Positions 47,265-58,556 of a stretch of DNA of 64,000 nucleotides are shown here, piece by piece. The notes below the pieces were generated by a model. It did no database searches. It worked only from the letters and a program-made list of their open reading frames with translations, and was not told where the DNA came from. Positions within the stretch are counted from its first letter, which is position 1. Each line of letters begins with the position of its first letter. The translations under genes and the position numbers were made by a program. The stretch is taken from NCBI GenBank assembly GCA_029851415.1, contig CM056744.1, forward strand, positions 61,093,172 to 61,157,171. The letters run 5' to 3'. Source of the stretch: Eretmocerus hayati. Its lineage: Eukaryota > Arthropoda > Insecta > Hymenoptera > Aphelinidae.

Positions 47265-47961
47265 TGTAGAATTGAAGTGTCTCAATTGTGATTGATGTGA
47301 TTTCTTATTTGTCTTAAATCATCAATGTTGTTGTATTAGGAACTGTTACTGGTGTTTAGTGTAAAGTTCATTTTGCAACAATAGTTGTTAGAAAGTTTAT
47401 CATCATTTGTTATTCCATTTTGGTGAGTATAATGAAAAAAAAGAAAACTCTGATCTCTAACGACGACTTTAATTGATTGCAAAATCATCTCAAAGTTATT
47501 ATTGGGAGAATTTCCCTTCTATTTTGTTCAGTTTATTGATTTATGAACGATGCAGTCAGAGTATGTGCGTTCGTAGCCCAGAGTTTCACGATTCCAGAAG
47601 AGTATACAAATCCATGGATGAGTCATTCACTAACAGGGGACCTTCCAGGGTTCTGTGTAGAATGACTCAGAAATGGAGGGATTCAAATGGGCGGGAATTC
47701 TTTGATGGGATCCGTCAGTCAGCTAATAAGAACACCGAATCCTTGACATTACCTCAGCACTTTTATGAGGCATCCTACCGCAGGCGATAGTCAAGTATTG
47801 GATTCTTCGTATGTGGAAGTCACGTCGATTTATTAATAGGATAAATTCTATTATGATGTTAAATTTATTTATCCTTGAAAACTCTGTCTTATTGTCATGG
47901 TCGTGATTCTAAATTCATTATGATTTTGCAATCCATTAAAATCATCGGAATTGAAACGTAA
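47265..47961. other. non-coding left flank of the tRNA-like array
   Basis: AT-rich. A 105-codon frame at 47,473-47,790 has no motif and is not called. Confidence 0.4.
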
Positions 47962-47975
47962 ATGATTTGAATTTT
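47962..47975 (+). repeat. 14-bp direct repeat, left border of the array
   Basis: ATGATTTGAATTTT, repeated exactly at 58,817-58,830 on the other side of the whole array. It is a possible target-site duplication. Confidence 0.7.
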
Positions 47976-48169
47976 ATTTAATGAATGAATTTATCGTCCT
48001 TTCGAGCCACTTATAATCGTCGCGCTCAGGCGACGATCACAGTTTGACAAATGTCAAACTGCGACCTTCGAGGCTCCACTTTTATAGTGGCTGCATCACG
48101 AAGGGATTTTTTATTTTTTTGGATTTTTCAATTTTTTATTGAAAGATTGGCCAAGAGATGAAAAAATTC

Positions 48170-48244
48170 TTCCTCGGGCGGGACTTGAACCTCGCAATCT
48201 CCGGTACTCCGGACCGGCGCCTTAACCAATTAGACCACCGAGGC
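48170..48244 (-). tRNA. tRNA-like gene, minus arm copy 1 (arginine-tRNA related, anticodon uncertain)
   Basis: 75 nt. A box TGGTCTAATTGG and B box GGTTCAAGTCC are good Pol III promoters and a T6 terminator follows. The D-arm (GTCT/AGGC) and anticodon stem (CCGGT/ACCGG) pair perfectly. The loop is CCGGAGT, which by position gives GGA with C instead of U at 33; read after the only U it would be CCG. The T-stem has a bulged A (GCGAGG against CCCGC), and pair 1-72 is G-A. AAGGCG and AGATTGC around the stem match arginine tRNAs (UCG/CCG). Probably a tRNA-derived, transcribable gene of doubtful decoding function. Confidence 0.7.
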
Positions 48245-48597
48245 GATTGCGTATTCACTCGCTCGGGGAAGCCTTCTCTCATCTCTTGTGCCAATCTTTC
48301 GATGCGGTCAATCAAGGAACCATGACCATTCAAATATGCAAATTATACCGATAAGGTAGATCTCATCGATATTTCGACTCTATCGCTCGATTTGATGAAA
48401 TACATTTAATGAATGAATTTATCGTCCTTTCGAGCCACTTATAATCGTCGCGCTCAGGCGACGATCACAGTTTGACAAATGTCAAACTGCGACCTTCGAG
48501 GCTCCACTTTTATAGTGGCTGCATCACGAAGGGATTTTTTATTTTTTTGGATTTTTCAATTTTTTATTGAAAGATTGGCCAAGAGATGAAAAAATTC

Positions 48598-48672
48598 TTC
48601 CTCGGGCGGGACTTGAACCTCGCAATCTCCGGTACTCCGGACCGGCGCCTTAACCAATTAGACCACCGAGGC
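48598..48672 (-). tRNA. tRNA-like gene, minus arm copy 2
   Basis: Same tRNA sequence as copy 1. This unit carries a private TATTCCGAC variant (others TATTTCGAC) near 48,800. Confidence 0.7.
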
Positions 48673-49025
48673 GATTGCGTATTCACTCGCTCGGGGAAGC
48701 CTTCTCTCATCTCTTGTGCCAATCTTTCGATGCGGTCAATCAAGGAACCATGACCATTCAAATATGCAAATTATACCGATAAGGTAGATCTCATCGATAT
48801 TCCGACTCTATCGCTCGATTTGATGAAATACATTTAATGAATGAATTTATCGTCCTTTCGAGCCACTTATAATCGTCGCGCTCAGGCGACGATCACAGTT
48901 TGACAAATGTCAAACTGCGACCTTCGAGGCTCCACTTTTATAGTGGCTGCATCACGAAGGGATTTTTTATTTTTTTGGATTTTTCAATTTTTTATTGAAA
49001 GATTGGCCAAGAGATGAAAAAATTC

Positions 49026-49100
49026 TTCCTCGGGCGGGACTTGAACCTCGCAATCTCCGGTACTCCGGACCGGCGCCTTAACCAATTAGACCACCGAGGC
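49026..49100 (-). tRNA. tRNA-like gene, minus arm copy 3
   Basis: Sequence as copy 1. Confidence 0.7.
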
Positions 49101-49453
49101 GATTGCGTATTCACTCGCTCGGGGAAGCCTTCTCTCATCTCTTGTGCCAATCTTTCGATGCGGTCAATCAAGGAACCATGACCATTCAAATATGCAAATT
49201 ATACCGATAAGGTAGATCTCATCGATATTTCGACTCTATCGCTCGATTTGATGAAATACATTTAATGAATGAATTTATCGTCCTTTCGAGCCACTTATAA
49301 TCGTCGCGCTCAGGCGACGATCACAGTTTGACAAATGTCAAACTGTGACCTTCGAGGCTCCACTTTTATAGTGGCTGCATCACGAAGGGATTTTTTATTT
49401 TTTTGGATTTTTCAATTTTTTATTGAAAGATTGGCCAAGAGATGAAAAAATTC

Positions 49454-49528
49454 TTCCTCGGGCGGGACTTGAACCTCGCAATCTCCGGTACTCCGGACCG
49501 GCGCCTTAACCAATTAGACCACCGAGGC
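49454..49528 (-). tRNA. tRNA-like gene, minus arm copy 4
   Basis: Sequence as copy 1; its downstream spacer is the GTGACC type. Confidence 0.7.
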
Positions 49529-49883
49529 GATTGCGTATTCACTCGCTCGGGGAAGCCTTCTCTCATCTCTTGTGCCAATCTTTCGATGCGGTCAATCAAG
49601 GAACCATGACCATTCAAATATGCAAATTATACCGATAAGGTAGATCTCATCGATATTTCGACTCTATCGCTCGATTTGATGAAATACATTTAATGAATGA
49701 ATTTATCGTCCTTTCGAGCCACTTATAATCGTCGCGCTCAGGCGACGATCACAGTTTGACAAATGTCAAACTGCGACCTTCGAGGCTCCACTTTTATAGT
49801 GGCTGCATCACGAAGGGATTTTTTATTTTTTTGGATTTTTCAATTTTTTTTATTGAAAGATTGGCCAAGAGATGAAAAAATTC

Positions 49884-49958
49884 TTCCTCGGGCGGGACTT
49901 GAACCTCGCAATCTCCGGTACTCCGGACCGGCGCCTTAACCAATTAGACCACCGAGGC
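49884..49958 (-). tRNA. tRNA-like gene, minus arm copy 5
   Basis: Sequence as copy 1; the unit has two extra T in the run downstream (430 bp). Confidence 0.7.
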
Positions 49959-50311
49959 GATTGCGTATTCACTCGCTCGGGGAAGCCTTCTCTCATCTCT
50001 TGTGCCAATCTTTCGATGCGGTCAATCAAGGAACCATGACCATTCAAATATGCAAATTATACCGATAAGGTAGATCTCATCGATATTTCGACTCTATCGC
50101 TCGATTTGATGAAATACATTTAATGAATGAATTTATCGTCCTTTCGAGCCACTTATAATCGTCGCGCTCAGGCGACGATCACAGTTTGACAAATGTCAAA
50201 CTGCGACCTTCGAGGCTCCACTTTTATAGTGGCTGCATCACGAAGGGATTTTTTATTTTTTTGGATTTTTCAATTTTTTATTGAAAGATTGGCCAAGAGA
50301 TGAAAAAATTC

Positions 50312-50386
50312 TTCCTCGGGCGGGACTTGAACCTCGCAATCTCCGGTACTCCGGACCGGCGCCTTAACCAATTAGACCACCGAGGC
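50312..50386 (-). tRNA. tRNA-like gene, minus arm copy 6
   Basis: Sequence as copy 1. Confidence 0.7.
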
Positions 50387-50740
50387 GATTGCGTATTCAC
50401 TCGCTCGGGGAAGCCTTCTCTCATCTCTTGTGCCAATCTTTCGATGCGGTCAATCAAGGAACCATGACCATTCAAATATGCAAATTATACCGATAAGGTA
50501 GATCTCATCGATATTTCGACTCTATCGCTCGATTTGATGAAATACATTTAATGAATGAATTTATCGTCCTTTCGAGCCACTTATAATCGTCGCGCTCAGG
50601 CGACGATCACAGTTTGACAAATGTCAAACTGCGACCTTCGAGGCTCCACTTTTATAGTGGCTGCATCACGAAGGGATTTTTTATTTTTTTGGATTTTTCA
50701 ATTTTTTATTGAAAGATTGGCCAAGAGATGAAAAAAATTC

Positions 50741-50815
50741 TTCCTCGGGCGGGACTTGAACCTCGCAATCTCCGGTACTCCGGACCGGCGCCTTAACCAA
50801 TTAGACCACCGAGGC
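50741..50815 (-). tRNA. tRNA-like gene, minus arm copy 7
   Basis: Sequence as copy 1; the terminator is T7 instead of T6 (429-bp unit). Confidence 0.7.
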
Positions 50816-51168
50816 GATTGCGTATTCACTCGCTCGGGGAAGCCTTCTCTCATCTCTTGTGCCAATCTTTCGATGCGGTCAATCAAGGAACCATGACCAT
50901 TCAAATATGCAAATTATACCGATAAGGTAGATCTCATCGATATTTCGACTCTATCGCTCGATTTGATGAAATACATTTAATGAATGAATTTATCGTCCTT
51001 TCGAGCCACTTATAATCGTCGCGCTCAGGCGACGATCACAGTTTGACAAATGTCAAACTGCGACCTTCGAGGCTCCACTTTTATAGTGGCTGCATCACGA
51101 AGGGATTTTTTATTTTTTTGGATTTTTCAATTTTTTATTGAAAGATTGGCCAAGAGATGAAAAAATTC

Positions 51169-51243
51169 TTCCTCGGGCGGGACTTGAACCTCGCAATCTC
51201 CGGTACTCCGGACCGGCGCCTTAACCAATTAGACCACCGAGGC
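51169..51243 (-). tRNA. tRNA-like gene, minus arm copy 8
   Basis: Sequence as copy 1. Confidence 0.7.
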
Positions 51244-51596
51244 GATTGCGTATTCACTCGCTCGGGGAAGCCTTCTCTCATCTCTTGTGCCAATCTTTCG
51301 ATGCGGTCAATCAAGGAACCATGACCATTCAAATATGCAAATTATACCGATAAGGTAGATCTCATCGATATTTCGACTCTATCGCTCGATTTGATGAAAT
51401 ACATTTAATGAATGAATTTATCGTCCTTTCGAGCCACTTATAATCGTCGCGCTCAGGCGACGATCACAGTTTGACAAATGTCAAACTGTGACCTTCGAGG
51501 CTCCACTTTTATAGTGGCTGCATCACGAAGGGATTTTTTATTTTTTTGGATTTTTCAATTTTTTATTGAAAGATTGGCCAAGAGATGAAAAAATTC

Positions 51597-51671
51597 TTCC
51601 TCGGGCGGGACTTGAACCTCGCAATCTCCGGTACTCCGGACCGGCGCCTTAACCAATTAGACCACCGAGGC
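51597..51671 (-). tRNA. tRNA-like gene, minus arm copy 9
   Basis: Sequence as copy 1; its downstream spacer is the GTGACC type. Confidence 0.7.
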
Positions 51672-52026
51672 GATTGCGTATTCACTCGCTCGGGGAAGCC
51701 TTCTCTCATCTCTTGTGCCAATCTTTCGATGCGGTCAATCAAGGAACCATGACCATTCAAATATGCAAATTATACCGATAAGGTAGATCTCATCGATATT
51801 TCGACTCTATCGCTCGATTTGATGAAATACATTTAATGAATGAATTTATCGTCCTTTCGAGCCACTTATAATCGTCGCGCTCAGGCGACGATCACAGTTT
51901 GACAAATGTCAAACTGCGACCTTCGAGGCTCCACTTTTATAGTGGCTGCATCACGAAGGGATTTTTTATTTTTTTGGATTTTTCAATTTTTTTTATTGAA
52001 AGATTGGCCAAGAGATGAAAAAATTC

Positions 52027-52101
52027 TTCCTCGGGCGGGACTTGAACCTCGCAATCTCCGGTACTCCGGACCGGCGCCTTAACCAATTAGACCACCGAGG
52101 C
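52027..52101 (-). tRNA. tRNA-like gene, minus arm copy 10
   Basis: Sequence as copy 1; 430-bp unit with two extra T downstream. Confidence 0.7.
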
Positions 52102-52455
52102 GATTGCGTATTCACTCGCTCGGGGAAGCCTTCTCTCATCTCTTGTGCCAATCTTTCGATGCGGTCAATCAAGGAACCATGACCATTCAAATATGCAAAT
52201 TATACCGATAAGGTAGATCTCATCGATATTTCGACTCTATCGCTCGATTTGATGAAATACATTTAATGAATGAATTTATCGTCCTTTCGAGCCACTTATA
52301 ATCGTCGCGCTCAGGCGACGATCACAGTTTGACAAATGTCAAACTGCGACCTTCGAGGCTCCACTTTTATAGTGGCTGCATCACGAAGGGATTTTTTATT
52401 TTTTTGGATTTTTCAATTTTTTATTGAAAGATTGGCCAAGAGATGAAAAAAATTC

Positions 52456-52530
52456 TTCCTCGGGCGGGACTTGAACCTCGCAATCTCCGGTACTCCGGAC
52501 CGGCGCCTTAACCAATTAGACCACCGAGGC
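52456..52530 (-). tRNA. tRNA-like gene, minus arm copy 11
   Basis: Sequence as copy 1; T7 terminator. It follows a 430-bp unit directly, so one 428-bp unit of the higher-order block is missing here. Confidence 0.7.
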
Positions 52531-52883
52531 GATTGCGTATTCACTCGCTCGGGGAAGCCTTCTCTCATCTCTTGTGCCAATCTTTCGATGCGGTCAATCA
52601 AGGAACCATGACCATTCAAATATGCAAATTATACCGATAAGGTAGATCTCATCGATATTTCGACTCTATCGCTCGATTTGATGAAATACATTTAATGAAT
52701 GAATTTATCGTCCTTTCGAGCCACTTATAATCGTCGCGCTCAGGCGACGATCACAGTTTGACAAATGTCAAACTGCGACCTTCGAGGCTCCACTTTTATA
52801 GTGGCTGCATCACGAAGGGATTTTTTATTTTTTTGGATTTTTCAATTTTTTATTGAAAGATTGGCCAAGAGATGAAAAAATTC

Positions 52884-52958
52884 TTCCTCGGGCGGGACTT
52901 GAACCTCGCAATCTCCGGTACTCCGGACCGGCGCCTTAACCAATTAGACCACCGAGGC
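52884..52958 (-). tRNA. tRNA-like gene, minus arm copy 12
   Basis: Sequence as copy 1. Confidence 0.7.
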
Positions 52959-53311
52959 GATTGCGTATTCACTCGCTCGGGGAAGCCTTCTCTCATCTCT
53001 TGTGCCAATCTTTCGATGCGGTCAATCAAGGAACCATGACCATTCAAATATGCAAATTATACCGATAAGGTAGATCTCATCGATATTTCGACTCTATCGC
53101 TCGATTTGATGAAATACATTTAATGAATGAATTTATCGTCCTTTCGAGCCACTTATAATCGTCGCGCTCAGGCGACGATCACAGTTTGACAAATGTCAAA
53201 CTGTGACCTTCGAGGCTCCACTTTTATAGTGGCTGCATCACGAAGGGATTTTTTATTTTTTTGGATTTTTCAATTTTTTATTGAAAGATTGGCCAAGAGA
53301 TGAAAAAATTC

Positions 53312-53386
53312 TTCCTCGGGCGGGACTTGAACCTCGCAATCTCCGGTACTCCGGACCGGCGCCTTAACCAATTAGACCACCGAGGC
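53312..53386 (-). tRNA. tRNA-like gene, minus arm copy 13
   Basis: Sequence as copy 1; its downstream spacer is the GTGACC type. Confidence 0.7.
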
Positions 53387-53741
53387 GATTGCGTATTCAC
53401 TCGCTCGGGGAAGCCTTCTCTCATCTCTTGTGCCAATCTTTCGATGCGGTCAATCAAGGAACCATGACCATTCAAATATGCAAATTATACCGATAAGGTA
53501 GATCTCATCGATATTTCGACTCTATCGCTCGATTTGATGAAATACATTTAATGAATGAATTTATCGTCCTTTCGAGCCACTTATAATCGTCGCGCTCAGG
53601 CGACGATCACAGTTTGACAAATGTCAAACTGCGACCTTCGAGGCTCCACTTTTATAGTGGCTGCATCACGAAGGGATTTTTTATTTTTTTGGATTTTTCA
53701 ATTTTTTTTATTGAAAGATTGGCCAAGAGATGAAAAAATTC

Positions 53742-53816
53742 TTCCTCGGGCGGGACTTGAACCTCGCAATCTCCGGTACTCCGGACCGGCGCCTTAACCA
53801 ATTAGACCACCGAGGC
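53742..53816 (-). tRNA. tRNA-like gene, minus arm copy 14
   Basis: Sequence as copy 1; 430-bp unit. Confidence 0.7.
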
Positions 53817-54169
53817 GATTGCGTATTCACTCGCTCGGGGAAGCCTTCTCTCATCTCTTGTGCCAATCTTTCGATGCGGTCAATCAAGGAACCATGACCA
53901 TTCAAATATGCAAATTATACCGATAAGGTAGATCTCATCGATATTTCGACTCTATCGCTCGATTTGATGAAATACATTTAATGAATGAATTTATCGTCCT
54001 TTCGAGCCACTTATAATCGTCGCGCTCAGGCGACGATCACAGTTTGACAAATGTCAAACTGCGACCTTCGAGGCTCCACTTTTATAGTGGCTGCATCACG
54101 AAGGGATTTTTTATTTTTTTGGATTTTTCAATTTTTTATTGAAAGATTGGCCAAGAGATGAAAAAATTC

Positions 54170-54244
54170 TTCCTCGGGCGGGACTTGAACCTCGCAATCT
54201 CCGGTACTCCGGACCGGCGCCTTAACCAATTAGACCACCGAGGC
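54170..54244 (-). tRNA. tRNA-like gene, minus arm copy 15
   Basis: Sequence as copy 1. Confidence 0.7.
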
Positions 54245-54598
54245 GATTGCGTATTCACTCGCTCGGGGAAGCCTTCTCTCATCTCTTGTGCCAATCTTTC
54301 GATGCGGTCAATCAAGGAACCATGACCATTCAAATATGCAAATTATACCGATAAGGTAGATCTCATCGATATTTCGACTCTATCGCTCGATTTGATGAAA
54401 TACATTTAATGAATGAATTTATCGTCCTTTCGAGCCACTTATAATCGTCGCGCTCAGGCGACGATCACAGTTTGACAAATGTCAAACTGCGACCTTCGAG
54501 GCTCCACTTTTATAGTGGCTGCATCACGAAGGGATTTTTTATTTTTTTGGATTTTTCAATTTTTTATTGAAAGATTGGCCAAGAGATGAAAAAAATTC

Positions 54599-54673
54599 TT
54601 CCTCGGGCGGGACTTGAACCTCGCAATCTCCGGTACTCCGGACCGGCGCCTTAACCAATTAGACCACCGAGGC
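54599..54673 (-). tRNA. tRNA-like gene, minus arm copy 16
   Basis: Sequence as copy 1; T7 terminator. Confidence 0.7.
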
Positions 54674-55026
54674 GATTGCGTATTCACTCGCTCGGGGAAG
54701 CCTTCTCTCATCTCTTGTGCCAATCTTTCGATGCGGTCAATCAAGGAACCATGACCATTCAAATATGCAAATTATACCGATAAGGTAGATCTCATCGATA
54801 TTTCGACTCTATCGCTCGATTTGATGAAATACATTTAATGAATGAATTTATCGTCCTTTCGAGCCACTTATAATCGTCGCGCTCAGGCGACGATCACAGT
54901 TTGACAAATGTCAAACTGCGACCTTCGAGGCTCCACTTTTATAGTGGCTGCATCACGAAGGGATTTTTTATTTTTTTGGATTTTTCAATTTTTTATTGAA
55001 AGATTGGCCAAGAGATGAAAAAATTC

Positions 55027-55101
55027 TTCCTCGGGCGGGACTTGAACCTCGCAATCTCCGGTACTCCGGACCGGCGCCTTAACCAATTAGACCACCGAGG
55101 C
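55027..55101 (-). tRNA. tRNA-like gene, minus arm copy 17
   Basis: Sequence as copy 1; the last complete minus-strand copy before the turning point. Confidence 0.7.
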
Positions 55102-55454
55102 GATTGCGTATTCACTCGCTCGGGGAAGCCTTCTCTCATCTCTTGTGCCAATCTTTCGATGCGGTCAATCAAGGAACCATGACCATTCAAATATGCAAAT
55201 TATACCGATAAGGTAGATCTCATCGATATTTCGACTCTATCGCTCGATTTGATGAAATACATTTAATGAATGAATTTATCGTCCTTTCGAGCCACTTATA
55301 ATCGTCGCGCTCAGGCGACGATCACAGTTTGACAAATGTCAAACTGCGACCTTCGAGGCTCCACTTTTATAGTGGCTGCATCACGAAGGGATTTTTTATT
55401 TTTTTGGATTTTTCAATTTTTTATTGAAAGATTGGCCAAGAGATGAAAAAATTC

Positions 55455-55494
55455 TTCCTCGGGCGGGACTTGAACCTCGCAATCTCCGGTACTC
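55455..55494 (-). pseudogene. tRNA-like 3' half at the palindrome centre, minus
   Basis: Keeps the acceptor 3' strand, T-arm and 3' anticodon stem, then breaks off inside the anticodon loop. The D-arm and 5' half are missing, so there is no A box. Confidence 0.9.
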
Positions 55495-55509
55495 AAACGG
55501 TACTCGCAA
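55495..55509. other. palindrome turning point, 15-bp junction
   Basis: AAACGGTACTCGCAA joins the two arms. It repeats CGGTACTC from the neighbouring tRNA half, suggesting local template reuse during the join. Mirror positions sum to 111,015. Confidence 0.85.
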
Positions 55510-55560
55510 GCGCCGGTCCGGAGTACCGGAGATTGCGAGGTTCAAGTCCCGCCCGAGGAA
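55510..55560 (+). pseudogene. tRNA-like 3' half at the palindrome centre, plus
   Basis: Starts at GCGCCGG, just before the anticodon stem, and is complete to the discriminator base. The acceptor 5' strand and D-arm with the A box are missing. Confidence 0.9.
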
Positions 55561-55913
55561 GAATTTTTTCATCTCTTGGCCAATCTTTCAATAAAAAATT
55601 GAAAAATCCAAAAAAATAAAAAATCCCTTCGTGATGCAGCCACTATAAAAGTGGAGCCTCGAAGGTCGCAGTTTGACATTTGTCAAACTGTGATCGTCGC
55701 CTGAGCGCGACGATTATAAGTGGCTCGAAAGGACGATAAATTCATTCATTAAATGTATTTCATCAAATCGAGCGATAGAGTCGAAATATCGATGAGATCT
55801 ACCTTATCGGTATAATTTGCATATTTGAATGGTCATGGTTCCTTGATTGACCGCATCGAAAGATTGGCACAAGAGATGAGAGAAGGCTTCCCCGAGCGAG
55901 TGAATACGCAATC

Positions 55914-55988
55914 GCCTCGGTGGTCTAATTGGTTAAGGCGCCGGTCCGGAGTACCGGAGATTGCGAGGTTCAAGTCCCGCCCGAGGAA
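55914..55988 (+). tRNA. tRNA-like gene, plus arm copy 1
   Basis: Same 75-nt sequence as the minus-arm copies, with a T6 terminator at 55,992-55,997. Confidence 0.7.
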
Positions 55989-56341
55989 GAATTTTTTCAT
56001 CTCTTGGCCAATCTTTCAATAAAAAATTGAAAAATCCAAAAAAATAAAAAATCCCTTCGTGATGCAGCCACTATAAAAGTGGAGCCTCGAAGGTCGCAGT
56101 TTGACATTTGTCAAACTGTGATCGTCGCCTGAGCGCGACGATTATAAGTGGCTCGAAAGGACGATAAATTCATTCATTAAATGTATTTCATCAAATCGAG
56201 CGATAGAGTCGAAATATCGATGAGATCTACCTTATCGGTATAATTTGCATATTTGAATGGTCATGGTTCCTTGATTGACCGCATCGAAAGATTGGCACAA
56301 GAGATGAGAGAAGGCTTCCCCGAGCGAGTGAATACGCAATC

Positions 56342-56416
56342 GCCTCGGTGGTCTAATTGGTTAAGGCGCCGGTCCGGAGTACCGGAGATTGCGAGGTTCA
56401 AGTCCCGCCCGAGGAA
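56342..56416 (+). tRNA. tRNA-like gene, plus arm copy 2
   Basis: Sequence as plus arm copy 1. Confidence 0.7.
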
Positions 56417-56769
56417 GAATTTTTTCATCTCTTGGCCAATCTTTCAATAAAAAATTGAAAAATCCAAAAAAATAAAAAATCCCTTCGTGATGCAGCCACT
56501 ATAAAAGTGGAGCCTCGAAGGTCGCAGTTTGACATTTGTCAAACTGTGATCGTCGCCTGAGCGCGACGATTATAAGTGGCTCGAAAGGACGATAAATTCA
56601 TTCATTAAATGTATTTCATCAAATCGAGCGATAGAGTCGAAATATCGATGAGATCTACCTTATCGGTATAATTTGCATATTTGAATGGTCATGGTTCCTT
56701 GATTGACCGCATCGAAAGATTGGCACAAGAGATGAGAGAAGGCTTCCCCGAGCGAGTGAATACGCAATC

Positions 56770-56844
56770 GCCTCGGTGGTCTAATTGGTTAAGGCGCCGG
56801 TCCGGAGTACCGGAGATTGCGAGGTTCAAGTCCCGCCCGAGGAA
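56770..56844 (+). tRNA. tRNA-like gene, plus arm copy 3
   Basis: Sequence as plus arm copy 1. Confidence 0.7.
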
Positions 56845-57197
56845 GAATTTTTTCATCTCTTGGCCAATCTTTCAATAAAAAATTGAAAAATCCAAAAAAA
56901 TAAAAAATCCCTTCGTGATGCAGCCACTATAAAAGTGGAGCCTCGAAGGTCGCAGTTTGACATTTGTCAAACTGTGATCGTCGCCTGAGCGCGACGATTA
57001 TAAGTGGCTCGAAAGGACGATAAATTCATTCATTAAATGTATTTCATCAAATCGAGCGATAGAGTCGAAATATCGATGAGATCTACCTTATCGGTATAAT
57101 TTGCATATTTGAATGGTCATGGTTCCTTGATTGACCGCATCGAAAGATTGGCACAAGAGATGAGAGAAGGCTTCCCCGAGCGAGTGAATACGCAATC

Positions 57198-57272
57198 GCC
57201 TCGGTGGTCTAATTGGTTAAGGCGCCGGTCCGGAGTACCGGAGATTGCGAGGTTCAAGTCCCGCCCGAGGAA
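57198..57272 (+). tRNA. tRNA-like gene, plus arm copy 4
   Basis: Sequence as plus arm copy 1. Confidence 0.7.
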
Positions 57273-57625
57273 GAATTTTTTCATCTCTTGGCCAATCTTT
57301 CAATAAAAAATTGAAAAATCCAAAAAAATAAAAAATCCCTTCGTGATGCAGCCACTATAAAAGTGGAGCCTCGAAGGTCGCAGTTTGACATTTGTCAAAC
57401 TGTGATCGTCGCCTGAGCGCGACGATTATAAGTGGCTCGAAAGGACGATAAATTCATTCATTAAATGTATTTCATCAAATCGAGCGATAGAGTCGAAATA
57501 TCGATGAGATCTACCTTATCGGTATAATTTGCATATTTGAATGGTCATGGTTCCTTGATTGACCGCATCGAAAGATTGGCACAAGAGATGAGAGAAGGCT
57601 TCCCCGAGCGAGTGAATACGCAATC

Positions 57626-57700
57626 GCCTCGGTGGTCTAATTGGTTAAGGCGCCGGTCCGGAGTACCGGAGATTGCGAGGTTCAAGTCCCGCCCGAGGAA
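57626..57700 (+). tRNA. tRNA-like gene, plus arm copy 5
   Basis: Sequence as plus arm copy 1. Confidence 0.7.
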
Positions 57701-58053
57701 GAATTTTTTCATCTCTTGGCCAATCTTTCAATAAAAAATTGAAAAATCCAAAAAAATAAAAAATCCCTTCGTGATGCAGCCACTATAAAAGTGGAGCCTC
57801 GAAGGTCGCAGTTTGACATTTGTCAAACTGTGATCGTCGCCTGAGCGCGACGATTATAAGTGGCTCGAAAGGACGATAAATTCATTCATTAAATGTATTT
57901 CATCAAATCGAGCGATAGAGTCGAAATATCGATGAGATCTACCTTATCGGTATAATTTGCATATTTGAATGGTCATGGTTCCTTGATTGACCGCATCGAA
58001 AGATTGGCACAAGAGATGAGAGAAGGCTTCCCCGAGCGAGTGAATACGCAATC

Positions 58054-58128
58054 GCCTCGGTGGTCTAATTGGTTAAGGCGCCGGTCCGGAGTACCGGAGA
58101 TTGCGAGGTTCAAGTCCCGCCCGAGGAA
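58054..58128 (+). tRNA. tRNA-like gene, plus arm copy 6
   Basis: Sequence as plus arm copy 1; the downstream hairpin has the private T-to-C change at about 58,160. Confidence 0.7.
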
Positions 58129-58481
58129 GAATTTTTTCATCTCTTGGCCAATCTTTCAACAAAAAATTGAAAAATCCAAAAAAATAAAAAATCCCTTCGT
58201 GATGCAGCCACTATAAAAGTGGAGCCTCGAAGGTCGCAGTTTGACATTTGTCAAACTGTGATCGTCGCCTGAGCGCGACGATTATAAGTGGCTCGAAAGG
58301 ACGATAAATTCATTCATTAAATGTATTTCATCAAATCGAGCGATAGAGTCGAAATATCGATGAGATCTACCTTATCGGTATAATTTGCATATTTGAATGG
58401 TCATGGTTCCTTGATTGACCGCATCGAAAGATTGGCACAAGAGATGAGAGAAGGCTTCCCCGAGCGAGTGAATACGCAATC

Positions 58482-58556
58482 GCCTCGGTGGTCTAATTGG
58501 TTAAGGCGCCGGTCCGGAGTACCGGAGATTGCGAGGTTCAAGTCCCGCCCGAGGAA
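58482..58556 (+). tRNA. tRNA-like gene, plus arm copy 7
   Basis: Sequence as plus arm copy 1; the last copy. The next unit stops before its tRNA. Confidence 0.7.

Larger units (their letters stand above)
47976..55494 (-). repeat. tRNA-like tandem array, minus arm, 17 units plus a partial one
   Basis: Units of 428-430 bp repeat with near identity. Each has, in tRNA sense, a tRNA-like gene, a TTTTTT terminator five bases later, a TTCAATAAAAAATTGAA hairpin, a hairpin-rich spacer, then an AT-rich link. Successive tRNA offsets are 428, 428, 428, 430, 428, 429, 428, 428, 430, 429, 428, 428, 430, 428, 429 and 428. A GTGACC variant of the spacer near 49,345, 51,487 and 53,203 marks a higher-order block of five units (four in one block). 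The 65-codon frames seen in every unit are tRNA shadows. Confidence 0.97.
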
